Positions 8,190 to 17,839 of a stretch of DNA of 64,000 nt are shown here, in pieces. The notes below the pieces were generated by a model. The model searched no databases. It was not told where the DNA came from and saw only the letters and a program-made list of their open reading frames with translations. This DNA comes from Verrucomicrobiales bacterium (GTDB lineage: Bacteria; Verrucomicrobiota; Verrucomicrobiia; Verrucomicrobiales; DEV007): assembly GCA_029213195.1 (NCBI GenBank), contig JARGNI010000005.1:153263-217262 (forward strand), in the 5' to 3' direction. Position 1 is the first letter of the stretch. Each line of letters starts with the position of its first letter. The position numbers were made by a program, and so were the translations under genes.

Positions 8190-9662
8190 TCATCGTGTAA
8201 TTTCGGGAATGGGATCGTCAGCACCGACATCATTGCCTTCCCAGTTCACTTTGCCATCCTCGTAGATGAGAATGCGATGCTTGCTGTTCGGAGCGGGCGG
8301 GAGGTCGCCCTTCGGGATGAACTTCCGATGCTCCTCGAGAACATCGGCATACTTCGTGTCTGACGCGAGGTTCGTCCACTCGTTCGGATCGTTGACCATA
8401 TCGTAAAGTTCTTCGGAACCATCAGCATAGATGATGTATCGCCAGTTTTCGCTCCGAATCCCATGGTTCCCCGCATTGTGAGTGGTAATGGCAGGACGCG
8501 CGCGTTTTGTACTCGCATCCTCAAGTTGAGGAACCAGCGAGATGCCTTCCAGCCCCGACTTTTCGGGAAGCCCTGCAAGCTCAGCCAGAGTCGGATAAAT
8601 ATCCAACAACTCGGCGGGCTGTCCGCAAACCTGTCCCGCGACGACTCCGGGACCGGCAAAAATCAGGGGCACCCGAGTGCCGTCATCCCAAAGAGTGTTC
8701 TTTCCGGTGATTTCCTTCTCTCCGATATGCCAGCCATGATCCGACCAAAGAACAATGATCGTGTTCTCCCGGAGTCCATTGCGATCCACCGCCTCCATGA
8801 CCCGGCGGACCTGGTCGTCGACGAAACTCGTGCAGGCAAGATAGGACCTGGTCAGATTGAGCCATTCATCGGCATCTTCGAGAAACTCGAGGCGTGGCTC
8901 GGGGAGTTTCCAGTGAAGATACCAGGAGAACCTCGGAGTGTCTTTCCGGTCATCTCGCTTGATGATGGGCAGAGAGGTCGTCTCGACGGGATAGAGATCG
9001 AACCACTTCTGGGTCGCAAAACAGGGAACATGCGGGAGAAAGAATCCACAGGAGAGAAAGAACGGCTCGTCCTTCGGCATCGAATCGAGCTTGTCGACCG
9101 TCCAGGAGGCAATCTTGAAGTCCCCTTTATCCTCATCCTCGTGATCAAACACGCCCCAATCCATGAGCTTGTGTCCGGAAGGGCTCTTCACCATCGGTTT
9201 CGGAGGAAAGGGCTTGGCGGTAGCGCCGGGACCGATCTCGTCCCACTCCGTATCCTTGGGTCGACGACCATAGCCGCCGTGGTAGATCTTCCCTGCCGTG
9301 TAGGTCCGATAACCATGGCGTTTCAAATACTGCGGGAGCGACTCGAGCTCGGCCAGTTCAGGCACATCGCGAAACCAGGGAGACAGGCCGTAGATCCCGG
9401 TCGAGCCCGGACGCTTGGAGAGCATCAGGCTCGTTCGTGACGGATTGCAAAGCGGAGACTGGCAATGCGCGTTGGTGAAAGCCGTGCCCGTCTTGGCGAG
9501 GGCATCGATGTGAGGTGTCTTCACATCGGGATGTCCTTCGAGATAGCCGATCCAATCGTTCTGATCGTCGATCGCGATCATGAGAATGTTGGGCTTCTCC
9601 GCCGAGGAGGCAAGAGAAGTGAAAAGCGCAAGGACTCCGACGAGATGCAGGATACGTGACAT
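8190..9662 (-). CDS. Secreted sulfatase, iduronate-2-sulfatase-like
   Basis: 490 residues from the ATG at 9662. The open frame continues far upstream but overlaps the divergent DUF1028 gene, and a signal peptide (residues 1-20) begins at this ATG. The catalytic cysteine is in C72-N-P-S-R76, a canonical CxPSR formylglycine site. The context DDQNDWIGYLEGHPDVKTP and AHCQSPLCNPSRTSL is characteristic of the iduronate-2-sulfatase-like group, which acts on sulfated uronic acid or related polysaccharides. The metal-site strand near the end of the catalytic domain reads VLWSDHGWH. A palindromic repeat (9664-9697) lies directly before the start codon and may affect its expression. Confidence 0.93.
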   Translation of the reverse strand: MSRILHLVGVLALFTSLASSAEKPNILMIAIDDQNDWIGYLEGHPDVKTPHIDALAKTGTAFTNAHCQSPLCNPSRTSLMLSKRPGSTGIYGLSPWFRDVPELAELESLPQYLKRHGYRTYTAGKIYHGGYGRRPKDTEWDEIGPGATAKPFPPKPMVKSPSGHKLMDWGVFDHEDEDKGDFKIASWTVDKLDSMPKDEPFFLSCGFFLPHVPCFATQKWFDLYPVETTSLPIIKRDDRKDTPRFSWYLHWKLPEPRLEFLEDADEWLNLTRSYLACTSFVDDQVRRVMEAVDRNGLRENTIIVLWSDHGWHIGEKEITGKNTLWDDGTRVPLIFAGPGVVAGQVCGQPAELLDIYPTLAELAGLPEKSGLEGISLVPQLEDASTKRARPAITTHNAGNHGIRSENWRYIIYADGSEELYDMVNDPNEWTNLASDTKYADVLEEHRKFIPKGDLPPAPNSKHRILIYEDGKVNWEGNDVGADDPIPEITR

Positions 9663-9663
9663 A

Positions 9664-9697
9664 ACAGGGTTGGATGAACGGCCTAACCCTATTGACT
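9664..9697. repeat. Dispersed palindromic repeat, family 3, copy 1
   Basis: Starts ACAGGGTTGGATGA and ends with AACCCTATTGACT, giving an imperfect inverted repeat (AGGGTT/AACCCT). It matches 56597-56630 at about 27 of 34 positions. It lies between the divergent sulfatase and DUF1028 genes. Confidence 0.55.
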
Positions 9698-9728
9698 GCA
9701 TCGTATCCTTCAAGAACCGTATCGCGTC

Positions 9729-10442
9729 ATGCTCCGCCTTTTCCCCTTCCTGACCTGCATCGCTCTTCTCCCTTTGTCGGGCCTGACCGAAGACGATCCC
9801 GTCGTCGCTACCTTCTCCATCATCGCAGTCGATCCGGATACCGACGAGATCGGTGTCGCAGTGCAGTCCAAGATCGTCGGCGTCGGTGCTGTCGTCCCCT
9901 TCGCCAAGGCCGGTGTCGGAGCGATCGCCACCCAGGCCAATGCCAACGTCGGCTATGGTCCACTTGGCCTTCTCGCACTCCGATCTGGAATGAGCGCGAA
10001 AGACACCATCGACCTTCTCACTCGGGAGGACCCTCTCGCAGCCTCGCGACAGGTAGGCGTCATCACTGCAGAAGGCAAGGCCTCGACCTACACCGGGAAG
10101 AACTGCTTCGACTGGGCCGGCGGCAAGACCGGGGAAAATTATGCAGTCCAAGGCAACATCCTTGCAGGAAAGGAAGTGCTCGAGGCCATGGCCAAGGCCT
10201 TCGAAGAAACCGAAGGCGTCCTCGCCGAACGACTCCTCGCGGCATTGCATGCCGGTCAGGAAGCGGGAGGTGACCGCAGAGGGCGGCAGTCGGCCGGACT
10301 TCTCATCGTTCGGGAAGGCTGGGGCTATGGAGGCCTCACCGATCGTTTCCGCGACCTGCGGGTCGATGAGCACGAAACCCCCATCGTAGAGTTGGAGCGC
10401 GTTTATCAAAAACATCGAGCGCTCTTCCCGAGACCAAAGTAG
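9729..10442 (+). CDS. DUF1028 family protein (Ntn-hydrolase-like), secreted
   Basis: 237 residues. Residues 1-21 form a signal peptide, then the DUF1028 domain follows. Recognisable segments are VATFSIIAVDPDTDEIGVAV, the ATQANANVGYG motif and GGDRRGRQSAGLLIV. DUF1028 proteins have an Ntn-hydrolase-like fold and are suspected peptidases or amidases; no substrate is established. The length is that of the single-domain form, without the peptidoglycan-binding extension some members have. It is divergent from the iduronate sulfatase gene and 43 bp upstream of the acyltransferase gene, with which it may be co-transcribed. Confidence 0.88.
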   Translation: MLRLFPFLTCIALLPLSGLTEDDPVVATFSIIAVDPDTDEIGVAVQSKIVGVGAVVPFAKAGVGAIATQANANVGYGPLGLLALRSGMSAKDTIDLLTREDPLAASRQVGVITAEGKASTYTGKNCFDWAGGKTGENYAVQGNILAGKEVLEAMAKAFEETEGVLAERLLAALHAGQEAGGDRRGRQSAGLLIVREGWGYGGLTDRFRDLRVDEHETPIVELERVYQKHRALFPRPK

Positions 10443-10485
10443 ACAAAGGCTTTACACCTGAACTCGGAAAGGAGAGGATTCGGGC

Positions 10486-11739
10486 ATGCTCGAGTTTTCC
10501 GACGCGCCCTACCAGTTTTTCGAGGCAAAGCACAATCGCTTCATCACCTGGCTCGCCCGGCAAGCGAATCGGGGTTTTGTTCTCCGGGGCGGCAATCATC
10601 GCATCTCGGAACTTCGAATCGACGGCCAAACCGAAGCCGTTCGCGAAGCCCAGACACGGGGCGAACGACTGCTTTTCGTCGCCAATCATCCCAGTCACAG
10701 CGACCCGCAAGTCGCCACCGAGGTGCATCGCCAACTCGGAGCGGATTCCTGCTTCATGGCCGCCTACGATGTCTTTCTCCGGAACAAGTCGGCGGCGTGG
10801 GTGATGCAACGTTTCGGAAACTTCTCCATCGATCGCGAGGGAAGCGACCGAAAGGCCATGACCGCAGCGATCGACACGCTGAAGGCAGGCCGTCAATCCC
10901 TCACCATCTTCCCGGAGGGCAACGTCTACCTCACCAACGACCGCGTTACCCCCTTTCTCGACGGAACCGCCTTCATCGCCTTGAAAGCCCAGGCTGCCCT
11001 GAAGGAAACCCCTCTCAAGATCATCCCGATCAGTCTGAAGTTTACCCACCTCACGACCCCTCGTGCCTCGGTGACGGATCGAATGCTTCAACTCGCCAAA
11101 GACTGTGGATACGCCTTCCCGGATGGCTCCCAAGGCCGGCCCATCGGATCCGTCCTGGTCCTCGGGCAACACATCGTCAGCAACTACCTGCAAGAGCACG
11201 GATATTCGGGTGCCGAGAAGGAGCCGGACGAGCCGCTCTACGAAACCTTGAAAGACTTTGCCACCCACCTCGTCACCGAGTTGGAATCGGCCTTGTCGAT
11301 CGAACCACAAGAAGGAGTGCCCCTGATCGACCGGATCCGAAAGATCCGATCCAAGATCCATCAGATGCGAACCAACGAATCAGGAGAAACTCATCCCGAA
11401 ATCGATGGGCTCGCGGACAAGGCGATTCTCGCCTTCCGGGTCAACGGCTACCTGACTCCCTACCTTACCGAGCATTCCACGATCGATCGATATGACGAGA
11501 CGGTAGAACGAGTTGCGGAGGATTTTTACTCGAAAGCGATGCCACGCACAGGCCCCCGGCGGGCTTTGGTCCACATCGGAGAACCTCTCGATGTTCAGGA
11601 CTACCTCGAGCGAGCCGGCGGCAAAGCGCGTCAGGCGGTGGGCGAGATGACCTGTGATATGGAATCTGCTGTCCAAAGTGGGGTCGACGTGCTCAACGAA
11701 TCGAATGATGCCCCGGGAGCCACGGTCATTTCGGATTGA
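10486..11739 (+). CDS. PlsC-like acyltransferase
   Basis: 417 residues. The acyltransferase fold spans roughly residues 40-200: block I NHPSHSD holds the catalytic HxxxxD, block II is FGNFSIDREGS, block III is TIFPEGN, and a hydrophobic block follows. These are the 1-acylglycerol-3-phosphate acyltransferase motifs, so it likely transfers an acyl group to a glycerophospholipid or related acceptor on the inner membrane. The ~200-residue C-terminal region has no feature I recognise, and makes the protein longer than usual PlsC (about 240 residues). The last 14 bp overlap the convergent dehydrogenase gene tail to tail. Confidence 0.85.
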   Translation: MLEFSDAPYQFFEAKHNRFITWLARQANRGFVLRGGNHRISELRIDGQTEAVREAQTRGERLLFVANHPSHSDPQVATEVHRQLGADSCFMAAYDVFLRNKSAAWVMQRFGNFSIDREGSDRKAMTAAIDTLKAGRQSLTIFPEGNVYLTNDRVTPFLDGTAFIALKAQAALKETPLKIIPISLKFTHLTTPRASVTDRMLQLAKDCGYAFPDGSQGRPIGSVLVLGQHIVSNYLQEHGYSGAEKEPDEPLYETLKDFATHLVTELESALSIEPQEGVPLIDRIRKIRSKIHQMRTNESGETHPEIDGLADKAILAFRVNGYLTPYLTEHSTIDRYDETVERVAEDFYSKAMPRTGPRRALVHIGEPLDVQDYLERAGGKARQAVGEMTCDMESAVQSGVDVLNESNDAPGATVISD

Positions 11740-14700
11740 GATTCCCGTCCCATTGCTTCTGCAGATAGGCAAACAGGTCTCGGAGTTCCTCGTCACTCAA
11801 ACCATTCAACAAGCCGGGAGGCATGAGCGAGGTTTTCGAAGCTTCGAGTGATTCCAGATCTTCGCGACGGAGTCGGTGATGCTGTCCTGCCATATCCCGC
11901 AAGGTCACGGTCGCGGGATTCTGCTCGTGGAGAAATCCAGCGACGATACGATCGTCCTTCGTCGTCGCGACATAGTTGATGTATCCCTCCCTCAGTTCCA
12001 GGCTCGGCGCCACGATGGCTGGCAACCAGAACTCCAGGTTTTGGCGCTCGTATCCGGTCAGGTCGGGCCCCAGGTTCTGTCCTTCACCAAAGAGCTGATG
12101 ACAGCTCGCACATCGCGCCTTGAAATGAACCTCTCCCAGGTTGGGATCTCCCTGCTCGTTCTGCAGCACTTTTCTCAAGCGGTCCATTTCCCTCTGCTCC
12201 TCTTCCGTGGAAGGACTTTTCTGCCCCGGCCAATGCCTCGCGATCTTGGCGTCAATCTCGGGGTCTCCATGCTGGGCGAGCAACTGAACCACGTCGGGTG
12301 CCACATTTCTCGCCTTGATATGAGCGACATCGATTTTCTCAAGAAAGAGCCGGGCCCATTCCACGCGACTCGCGAGAACGCGATGAGCGGTTGATCGGAC
12401 TTCGTGCTCGGAAGGGAGACTCGACCCGTGCCGTGCCAGGATCGTGCTCGCAATGTTTTCGGAGTCGTATCGGGACAAGGAAAGAAGCGCGACACGCTTC
12501 AGGGCGCTTTGCTGATCGAGAGAAAGCAATCGCAACAAGACCGGAACTACCCTCGCGTCCCCCGTTTCCCCAAGCGCCTGCGCCAGCTGAACCCGCTCCA
12601 CCGGATCGGATTGATTGCTGGCCACCACCTGGAGCGCCTTCGAAATAGATTCGGGTTCCCCCTGCTGCAGTTGGAGGAGGAGATCGTTCTTCCCCACCGT
12701 CTCGAGATATTCCGTCATCTGTTTTTCCAGGGCCACGGGAAGCGTGGGTTTCGCCACCCCTTCGAAGGCCAATTGGATGCCGGTCATGAGGCGTTTCTTC
12801 GCGTCGTCGTCCGGCGCTTTTTCCAGGAGCCGCGCGACAGTCAGGAAATTGTCTTCACCGCCTCCCATCGCATACCTCCGAGCAAGGCGCTCGGCGATGA
12901 CTTCCCGGAAGATCGAAGACTTCCACGTCTTCGGATCGGCAGCGAGTCCCTCGATGTGCTCGCGCCCGGATTCGGCGTGTTGCTCCAGCGCCCACCAGAG
13001 GAGAAGAGGCAGGTGGGGGTCGGCACGATCCTCGTCGTGATTCCAAAGAAGCTCGCGGATGACAGCGACTCCGACCGCGGGGTGCAGACGTCTCGCAGTC
13101 GTTGCCAAAGCCGCGCGGACTTCCACGTTCTCGACAAGGCTGAAATCGGAAAGATCAACCCCTGCCAGCTCTCGAATCTTCAGCGGTAGTTCATCCTCAA
13201 GGCCGTCGGAGGAACCCGTGAGCCGATTCGATACGACTTCCTGCATGAGAATGATCGCTCGCTCCCTGGCGATCGCTTCATCATCACGATTCCGTTTCTC
13301 GAGATAGAACGGGAACATCAACTCTCCGCGCAAGTGCTCCCGCTTCCCCCCAGAACCTTCCCGAAGCGCTGCGAGCCGCTCCCTGGACAGGACTTCCGAA
13401 TGCCGCTGGGTCTCAAAGTCTGCCCAAAGCAATTCGAGGAGCGCTCGCTTTCTCACCACCCAGTTGGGATGCTCGAAATGAGCGCTCAGTTCCTTCGGTG
13501 CAGCTTGCGTCAGGTCTTCAGGAACGGGACCGAGTTCTTTCCCCGCCGGCTTGATCCGATAGATCCTCCCACTCCCCTTGTGCCAGTCATCCACAGGTCG
13601 CACGTGACTCAGCCGGCTGTCATACCAATCGGCAAGATAGACACAGCCATCCGGACCCACTCCACAGAAAACCGGCCGAAACCAGCGATCGTCGGTCTGG
13701 AGAAGTGGCTCCTCGTCGACCGTTCGGAAAGTCGATCCGTCCGGATGAAGCTCGCTGACCCAGACGATATTGTGCAGGGAGTTGGCCGCGATGATCTTCC
13801 CGTTCCATTCTGGTGGGAAAAGCCCTCCTTCGTAGATGCAGAATGCCTGGGCGAAGCGACGATCATCCCCTTCGTGTCGCATATGCTGGAAGTATCCGAA
13901 GGCATACGGATTGGTAAGCGGACCGTGTTTCCCCCAGGATTTCTTTCCGTAAGATCCCTGGGGATAATACATTCCGCGAGTCTTTCCATTGTTCGTTCCC
14001 GAAAAGACTCGGCCCTGCGAATCGATCTCGAGAGAAAAGGTATTTCCTCCTCCCTCAGCATAGATTTCAAACTCGTCCCGGTCCGGGTGATAGCGCCAGA
14101 CCATCTGCCCCTCCCAATCGATCAGATCACCGCTTGCCGGATCGGTTACCGATCCAGTCGTCGTGCTACCATTGACTCCGTAGAGCCACCCATCAGGTCC
14201 CCATTTGAGACTGTTCATGACCGCATGCGTGTCCTCGATTCCGAACCCGGAGAGCCTTACCTCGGGGTCGCCATCCGGAACCGCATCGCCATCCGCGTCC
14301 GGATAGAAGAGGAGATAGGGAGGGTTCGTCACCCAGATGCCCCCGGCTCCGACCACACAGGAGGTGGCAATATTCAGCCCGGTGATGACATCGCGATGGG
14401 AATCGTAGACGCCATCGCCATTGGTATCTTCGAAGACCGTGATCTTGTCGGCTCCTTTCACTCCGTGAGGAGGAGGCTCAGGAACCTTGTCGAACTGGGC
14501 GCGAAGATGGTTGTCATACTCCACGATCCTGAGTCCCTCCGGGAATTGATACTGGAGATACTGGGTCACCCACATCCTACCCCTGGAGTCCCAACTGATA
14601 TGAAGGGGCTGCCCGATGACCGGCTCACTTGCGACCAACTCGATCTCGAACCCCTCCCGCAGACGAAACTGGGAAAGCGCTTTCTCTGGGGGGGTTGGCT

Positions 14701-14857
14701 CGGAGCCATCGGCAAGAGTCCCCCGCCCTTCGTAGTTCTTGATGATATCTGCGACCTGATCGGTTCCGGCGACCTCCGTGTCATCGGCAGATCCCACGAG
14801 GGGGACTCCGAAACCAAGAAGCAGGGCAGCAAGTCGAGCACATCGGCAACAATCCAT
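11726..14857 (-). CDS. PVC-type heme-binding CxxCH dehydrogenase with beta-propeller and HEAT-like repeats
   Basis: 1043 residues with a hydrophobic N-terminal export signal (~residues 1-23). An N-terminal beta-propeller of the membrane-bound dehydrogenase/glucose-sorbosone type (residues ~60-440; segments FEIELVASEPVIGQPLHISW and ITVFEDTNGDGVYD) is followed by a helical repeat region (~450-880) with HEAT-like units. A C-terminal cytochrome c domain has the heme motif CASCH near residue 905 and distal GPDLTGYE. This arrangement is almost restricted to Planctomycetes and Verrucomicrobia. It is expected to oxidise a sugar or alcohol in the periplasm and pass electrons to the heme. The substrate is unknown. 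Confidence 0.92.
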   Translation of the reverse strand: MDCCRCARLAALLLGFGVPLVGSADDTEVAGTDQVADIIKNYEGRGTLADGSEPTPPEKALSQFRLREGFEIELVASEPVIGQPLHISWDSRGRMWVTQYLQYQFPEGLRIVEYDNHLRAQFDKVPEPPPHGVKGADKITVFEDTNGDGVYDSHRDVITGLNIATSCVVGAGGIWVTNPPYLLFYPDADGDAVPDGDPEVRLSGFGIEDTHAVMNSLKWGPDGWLYGVNGSTTTGSVTDPASGDLIDWEGQMVWRYHPDRDEFEIYAEGGGNTFSLEIDSQGRVFSGTNNGKTRGMYYPQGSYGKKSWGKHGPLTNPYAFGYFQHMRHEGDDRRFAQAFCIYEGGLFPPEWNGKIIAANSLHNIVWVSELHPDGSTFRTVDEEPLLQTDDRWFRPVFCGVGPDGCVYLADWYDSRLSHVRPVDDWHKGSGRIYRIKPAGKELGPVPEDLTQAAPKELSAHFEHPNWVVRKRALLELLWADFETQRHSEVLSRERLAALREGSGGKREHLRGELMFPFYLEKRNRDDEAIARERAIILMQEVVSNRLTGSSDGLEDELPLKIRELAGVDLSDFSLVENVEVRAALATTARRLHPAVGVAVIRELLWNHDEDRADPHLPLLLWWALEQHAESGREHIEGLAADPKTWKSSIFREVIAERLARRYAMGGGEDNFLTVARLLEKAPDDDAKKRLMTGIQLAFEGVAKPTLPVALEKQMTEYLETVGKNDLLLQLQQGEPESISKALQVVASNQSDPVERVQLAQALGETGDARVVPVLLRLLSLDQQSALKRVALLSLSRYDSENIASTILARHGSSLPSEHEVRSTAHRVLASRVEWARLFLEKIDVAHIKARNVAPDVVQLLAQHGDPEIDAKIARHWPGQKSPSTEEEQREMDRLRKVLQNEQGDPNLGEVHFKARCASCHQLFGEGQNLGPDLTGYERQNLEFWLPAIVAPSLELREGYINYVATTKDDRIVAGFLHEQNPATVTLRDMAGQHHRLRREDLESLEASKTSLMPPGLLNGLSDEELRDLFAYLQKQWDGNLNPK

Positions 14858-14895
14858 CGGATTTCCAGTCTGCCAAAAGCCAGAAATCTGACCAC

Positions 14896-14932
14896 AAAAA
14901 AGCCCGGCGCGAATCAGTCCGCATCGGGCTTT
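14896..14932 (-). terminator. Terminator after the outer-membrane barrel gene
   Basis: On the minus strand a GCCCG/CGGGC-type stem (14902-14906 and 14925-14929, extended by flanking A-T pairs) is followed by a run of six T. It lies between the barrel gene and the downstream dehydrogenase gene and separates their transcripts. Confidence 0.85.
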
Positions 14933-14955
14933 CGAAAAACGTTGTCCGTTTCGGC

Positions 14956-15525
14956 CTAGAAAGGAATTCGGAAACCGGCACGGAACTGGGTGAAGTCAGG
15001 AAGAGTCTGATCAACCCAGTTGTAGGAGAAATCTCCAAAAAGACCTACGCAACCCCAGCTCTCGAAGCGGACATCGACTCCACCTCCAAGGTTCCAGAGG
15101 CTCTCGGAAGTGCCCACGGACACCACACCAAACCCACCGAATACGTAGGGTGCAATCGTGCTGCAGCACTCACCACCAAGAGGGAAACGATAGACGGCGT
15201 TGAATTTTCCAACCTGCTGAGAAACTCCTCCGCCATGCGCGGCGTAGCTGCCCTCGAGACCGAAGTTGTGACCGAAGAAATAGGCCAGCGCGACACCGCC
15301 ACCGATGGAATTGTCGTTCAATCCCACTTGCGTCTCAGGCCAGAATCCGGAAACAAATCCACTGAACTCGAATCCCGCATCGTAGCAGTAGCTCGGGCTC
15401 GTGACCCGCTGTTCAACGGCGGAGGACTTGGCTCCATAGTATTTTTCTTTATTCCAACTCCATCCTGCTTGAGCGAAGGAGCTCAGAAGCAAAGTGGTAG
15501 CGATACAAGCGAGAGTAGTCTTCAT
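14956..15525 (-). CDS. Outer-membrane beta-barrel protein
   Basis: 189 residues. Signal peptide 1-20 (MKTTLACIATTLLLSSFAQA). The mature part alternates polar and hydrophobic residues in amphipathic strands rich in Gly, Phe and Tyr, and ends in Phe (FRAGFRIPF), the usual C-terminal signal for BAM-dependent insertion. The size suggests an eight-stranded OmpA/OmpW-like barrel. Paired cysteines (ECCS) in one loop are slightly unusual. No specific function can be assigned. It has its own promoter and terminator. Confidence 0.8.
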   Translation of the reverse strand: MKTTLACIATTLLLSSFAQAGWSWNKEKYYGAKSSAVEQRVTSPSYCYDAGFEFSGFVSGFWPETQVGLNDNSIGGGVALAYFFGHNFGLEGSYAAHGGGVSQQVGKFNAVYRFPLGGECCSTIAPYVFGGFGVVSVGTSESLWNLGGGVDVRFESWGCVGLFGDFSYNWVDQTLPDFTQFRAGFRIPF

Positions 15526-15547
15526 CGATAAAACGTGCGTTTGCAGG

Positions 15548-15575
15548 ATGCTACAGAGAAATTACGGTTCGACAA
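15548..15575 (-). promoter_or_regulatory. Candidate promoter of the barrel gene
   Basis: Reading the minus strand, TTGTCG (15575-15570) and TAGCAT (15553-15548) are separated by 16 bp, about 22 bp before the ATG at 15525. Each box matches the sigma70 consensus at four of six positions. Confidence 0.4.
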
Positions 15576-15731
15576 ACATTTTTTTCCGCCGCGGGATCTC
15601 ACGTGTTCCCGGCACGAGCGGAGTTCACCCGACACGCCCCTTCGCAATTCGCTCTCAGGATCGATTCAATCGATGATACCCCTCTCCTTTTTCGATTTCC
15701 CTCTTTCTCCCGATTCCGATACAACTGAATC

Positions 15732-16781
15732 ATGGAAACGCCGGAGGAGAGAAAAATCACGCCCGACAGCGAACTGGCGGATGGAGACTGGGAACACCTT
15801 CTCCAGAAGAGCCGCGCCTCGGGACCGGCAAGACTGAAACTCGTTGCCACATCCCGGCAGCCCGGGGAGTTCCTGAGGTGGGCCGGAGGATGGTCGGGAG
15901 CGATCGGGGCTGTTTTCTTCCTCCTCGGAATCCTTTTCTTCTTTGCTTCCAACTGGAAGGAGATGTCTCCCGAGCTCCGACTGGGAGTCCTGCAGGGATG
16001 CGTCGGAGTGGCTACCCTGTCCGCCTGTGCCTTTGGCTTGAGGGACTCCATTGGTCGCTGGCTCCTGGTGGCAGCCACCGTGCTCGTTGGAGTCCTCCTT
16101 GCCGTTTTTGGCCAAACCTATCAGACCGGAGCGGATTCCTTCGAGGTCTTCGCGCTCTGGGCGGGACTGACGATTGCCTGGGTCGTTCTTGCGAAATACG
16201 TGGGGCTCTGGCTCCTCTGGTTCGCGATCGCCCAGGCCGCTCTTTCTCTCTACGCCGGCCAGGTTCTCGTTCCCGATGACTTGCTCACGTGGTCAGGTTC
16301 CTTCGTTCTGCAGTCACTCTTCAGTCTCGCCGGGCTCATTCTCTGGGAATGGCTTTCTCCCAAGCCGTCGTTTTCCTGGCTTTCCGGAAATTGGATCCGA
16401 GTCGTGCTCGTGACCACGGCAGCCGTCTGGCTGTCATTCTGTCCCTGGAGATGGATCTTCGATATTTTTTCCTCTCGAGACATGGATGCGGGAACCCTGA
16501 TTGGAGGACTGCTCTGGGTCGCATCCATGGGAGTCGGGATTTGGTTCTACCAGAAGGTTCGATTCTACATCAGCGCGATGAGTGTCTGCCTATTCTCGGT
16601 CGGGATCATCAGCGTCGCTGCGATTGCTCGTCTTCTCATCGAAATCGAGGATGATTCCGCGGGGATCTATCTCTTCATCGGTCTCGTCAGTGTTGTCATC
16701 TTCTCCCTGATCGCGACCTGGATTATCCGAGTCTCTCGCTCTCAAAACACTCCCACCCTCCCCCCAACGACCAAGTCATGA
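15732..16781 (+). CDS. DUF2157 family membrane protein
   Basis: 349 residues. A cytosolic N-terminus of ~55 residues is followed by about ten hydrophobic helices. The stretch FFLLGILFFFASNWKEMSP and the segment GQTYQTGADSFEVFALW are the family hallmarks of DUF2157. No catalytic motif is visible and the function is unknown. The stop codon overlaps the next ATG (ATGA at 16778), so translation is coupled to the DUF4401 gene; the third gene follows in the same way. The conserved gene order suggests a membrane complex. Confidence 0.88.
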   Translation: METPEERKITPDSELADGDWEHLLQKSRASGPARLKLVATSRQPGEFLRWAGGWSGAIGAVFFLLGILFFFASNWKEMSPELRLGVLQGCVGVATLSACAFGLRDSIGRWLLVAATVLVGVLLAVFGQTYQTGADSFEVFALWAGLTIAWVVLAKYVGLWLLWFAIAQAALSLYAGQVLVPDDLLTWSGSFVLQSLFSLAGLILWEWLSPKPSFSWLSGNWIRVVLVTTAAVWLSFCPWRWIFDIFSSRDMDAGTLIGGLLWVASMGVGIWFYQKVRFYISAMSVCLFSVGIISVAAIARLLIEIEDDSAGIYLFIGLVSVVIFSLIATWIIRVSRSQNTPTLPPTTKS

Positions 16782-17839
16782 AACTCCGTGAGCTACAAGA
16801 ACAGGGAATGATCGATTCCGCGGAGGAAGCCGCCGCCAGTTTGAACCATCGCGGAGAGGAAGAGCCTTCGACGCCGCTTCTCGCTCGCGTTGCCCTCGTG
16901 ATCGGAGCCTGGCTTTCCGGCATCTTTCTGAGTTTCTTCTTTGGCCTCCTTTTTCAGGATATCTTCGATATTCCACCTGTTCCAACCTTCCTGGGTCTGT
17001 TTGTTATCGCAGGGAGCCTTCTCCTCTTCTGGAAGACTTCCGGCCTGTTCCTGGAGCAACTCGCCCTCGCGATCAACTTCGCCGGCACGGTCCTTTTCGT
17101 CGTCGGCACTGCCGCGTGGTCGGACGATTTCATGACAGGAATTGGTGACGAAATCCTGATCGTGCTGATTGCAGTCACGCTTCTGTGCCCCTTTGTCTTT
17201 CTCCTCTCGAAGAACCCCGTGCAGCAGTTCATCTCCCTCGGCTGGGTGTTCACTTTCGGTTGGATCGAGACTTTTGAGGAGGCCTCAACGGCCCTGCTTC
17301 TTCTCCTCCTGACCTTGTCGCTGCTCCTTTTTCTTTTCTCCTGGCTACGGAACGGCGGCCCAATTCTGAATGCGTCGACCAAGTTCGCATCCCTCGCATC
17401 TTGTCTTGCCGCCCTCTTCCTGCTGAGCGCCTCGATCATGGGTTGGAACGGGAGCTTCCTGGAGCCTGCCATCCCGATAATTCGCACGCTTGTCCCGCTT
17501 TCACTTGGAGGTGTCCTGATCTGGCTGCATTGGGGATGTGACGGAAAGCGGATCCTCGGATGCGTCGCTTTCACGATTCTATTGTTTGCGATCTCCTGGG
17601 CAGGTGCTGCAGGAGTCGCGTTTGCACTCGGACTGATGGTCCTTTCGCATCTCGTGGGAGATCGCTTTCTTGCGGGCCTCGCCCCCGTCCTCCTCGCAGG
17701 ATTTCTTATTCTCTTCTACTACTTCCTCGGAGTGCCGCTGCTGACCAAGTCTCTCTGGCTCCTCGGCATCGGAGCCGCCCTCCTCGTCAACTGCACTTTG
17801 CTGCTGCGTGTCCTTCGCCCTCGCCTTTATCCCTCATGA
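16778..17839 (+). CDS. DUF4401 family membrane protein
   Basis: 353 residues. A short N-terminal helix (LRELQEQGMIDSAEEA) is followed by about ten membrane helices. Size, topology and position between DUF2157 and GDYXXLXY proteins match DUF4401. The function is unknown. Coupled by 4-bp ATGA overlaps at both ends. Confidence 0.82.
   Translation: MKLRELQEQGMIDSAEEAAASLNHRGEEEPSTPLLARVALVIGAWLSGIFLSFFFGLLFQDIFDIPPVPTFLGLFVIAGSLLLFWKTSGLFLEQLALAINFAGTVLFVVGTAAWSDDFMTGIGDEILIVLIAVTLLCPFVFLLSKNPVQQFISLGWVFTFGWIETFEEASTALLLLLLTLSLLLFLFSWLRNGGPILNASTKFASLASCLAALFLLSASIMGWNGSFLEPAIPIIRTLVPLSLGGVLIWLHWGCDGKRILGCVAFTILLFAISWAGAAGVAFALGLMVLSHLVGDRFLAGLAPVLLAGFLILFYYFLGVPLLTKSLWLLGIGAALLVNCTLLLRVLRPRLYPS

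Noticed and set aside
9663..10415. Upstream extension of the iduronate sulfatase reading frame by 251 codons
   Set aside because: It runs antisense through the DUF1028 gene, and a typical signal peptide starts at the ATG at 9662.
13334..14959. A 541-codon plus-strand open frame
   Set aside because: Antisense to the PVC-type dehydrogenase gene, whose domains are unmistakable on the minus strand; no recognisable protein.
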